Assembly: GCA_020650975.1 (NCBI GenBank)
Contig: JAIPMN010002181.1
Span: 3,662 to 39,247, forward strand
Reading direction: 5' to 3'
DNA: 35,586 bases
Source of the DNA: Apostichopus californicus
Taxonomy: Eukaryota; Echinodermata; Holothuroidea; Aspidochirotida; Stichopodidae
The notes beneath the pieces are model-generated. The model was not told the origin of the DNA and ran no database searches. It was given only the letters and a program-made list of their open reading frames with translations. Both the position numbers and the translations under genes were made by a program. Numbering within the stretch: position 1 is the first letter of the stretch; every line of letters starts with the position of its first letter. Shown piece after piece: positions 34,376-35,586 of this stretch.

Positions 34376-35586
34376 ATGTAAAGTAATATCCATTTCAAGG
34401 GTCCATGACAATATACTGATGATATTACAGAACCGTTGTTGATTTAACATGATAGTACAGCAGAATTCATTATTGAACTGTTTACAACTGTAGTTTTATG
34501 ATATTTGTTTTGCTATAAATATTTAGGGCCTCCATTTGCTATATCATATTTATTGTATCTATGGAAATGGTTCATCCATGAGGCACTGGCAGTGTAATTG
34601 TTTACAATGCTAACAATTTTAGTAGGTTGGGTAAATGGAGATTTGCATAAATGTGCAGTGGAAAGGGATAGACTGTACAACACGAGTGAAGTAAAATGTA
34701 TGTATTTTAAACATTCATGTACTCATGTTTTCATTCATGTGTTTAGTAAAACATATTTTTAGAAATATTCATGGAGGCAAAACATGAACTGACTAAAACA
34801 AACAAGGTTATCAAGGCTCTGTGTTTGCTTAATGCAGGATGTATGCAGTATATATGCTTTCCCCTACCAGAGTTTACACTGAGATCTGTACTGATATTGC
34901 TCAGTATGAACCTGAAACAATAGAACACAAATTATGATTTTGTTTGGTCACCGTAATCGAGACAGGAAATCCGGCATTAAATTTTTCAAGTACACAACAT
35001 TACCACTAATCAAACAGATTGCATTACTGAATTGTTTTAGTTCAACCATGGAAAGTATCATCCTCCAGGGGCAATAGTAATGATGACTTCATTGTACTGA
35101 AGTTTGACAATTCAGAGACAATCATTTTTGTAGTTATTGCAGGGTTTTTGTTAAGAAATGTAGTAGGTGGGTCAAGTTGAAAAGTAGGCGGGACTGTGTG
35201 TACGCGGACATGGGGGAGGGGTCTAAGGGGAGGGGGTGCAATTTAAAAGTCTCTAGATGCAAAATGGTGCAATATACAGCTGTTTGGTCAATGATATTGC
35301 CCCCTCCCAATCACCCCTTTCTTCTGTCCTATTTTTCTTTTTTCTCCTCAATGTTTTTGTAGTAGCATACCGAGAACCTTGTACAGGGAATTCGGAAATG
35401 GGTTAGGGCATGTTGAGTGATGTCATATTCCTAGTCGGTTTCGTCGTTGCGTAACTGATAGCAGCAACTGGTTCATATGAGCGGGGAAATGACATAAAGC
35501 CAGTGATAAACCGGTCTGATTGTGGTTGTGGGTTGTAATAATTTCGAACCATGCGCAATTGTATGTGCGGCGTGTACTTGCGTGGG

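Larger units (their letters stand above)
20532..35586. other. Sequence upstream of the recognised INF2-like coding region
   Basis: About 15 kb with no confident gene. It could be a long 5' intron, promoter region or intergenic DNA. The repeats, hairpins and insertion-like segments I could support are listed separately. Long stretches (22.3-25.3 kb, 28.6-33.3 kb and 34.4-35.6 kb) show only AT-rich sequence, homopolymers and short chance ORFs. No tRNA, rRNA or snRNA was recognised. Confidence 0.6.

Noticed and set aside
35500..35586. GGTTCGAAAT on the minus strand, considered as a tRNA B box
   Set aside because: No A box and no cloverleaf could be drawn around it.
1..35586. CRISPR arrays, phage or bacterial operons
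   Set aside because: No regular spacer-repeat array, no dense long ORFs and no ribosome-binding-site pattern; the intron-exon structure shows eukaryotic DNA.

Overview
This is AT-rich eukaryotic (animal) DNA: most of it is non-coding, ORFs are short, and there are many simple-sequence tracts, minisatellites and transposon remnants. It is not a bacterial or phage window. One protein-coding gene can be recognised. It is the 5' half of an INF2-type (inverted formin 2) gene on the minus strand, visible as four coding exons with matching splice phases: 20514-20243, 17012-16888, 6637-6522 and 5716-5523. Joined, they give about 235 codons of the N-terminal diaphanous-inhibitory (armadillo/FH3-like) domain. 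The proline-rich FH1, FH2 and C-terminal WH2/DAD-like parts are not seen and presumably lie to the left of base 1. The host is probably a marine invertebrate. The intron sizes, abundant poly(G)/poly(C) runs and hAT-type MITEs would suit an echinoderm-like deuterostome, but that is inference.

Layout, left to right. 1-5522 is intron 4 of the INF2-like gene or further 3' sequence. It holds a degraded non-LTR reverse-transcriptase fragment (270-580, minus), a 147-bp tandem duplication and a 12-bp repeat. 5523-6637 has exons 4 and 3, separated by an 805-bp intron with four copies of a 70-bp repeat. 6638-16887 is a 10.25-kb intron 2 with a degenerate 142-bp repeat carrying nuclear-receptor-like DR1 motifs, an RTE/SINE-like remnant, two related hAT MITE copies (one with a perfect 8-bp target-site duplication) and a probable third, different MITE. 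16888-17012 is exon 2. 17013-20242 is intron 1, whose end nearest exon 1 is filled by a 13-copy, 73-bp minisatellite. 20243-20531 is the first recognised coding exon.

20532-35586 is upstream of the recognised coding sequence, and I found no second gene there with confidence. It holds several local duplications, G-quadruplex-type tracts, a 645-bp insertion-like segment bounded by a 16-bp direct repeat, a related sequence in opposite orientation about 1 kb away, and a possible hAT MITE near 34.1-34.4 kb. A short open stretch at 33338-33428 has splice-like ends and a phase compatible with the first INF2-like exon, and is offered only as a candidate alternative 5' exon.

I did not find a novel multi-gene system. 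The most checkable points are the INF2-like gene model, the minisatellites lying just inside two of its introns, and the mobile-element structures.
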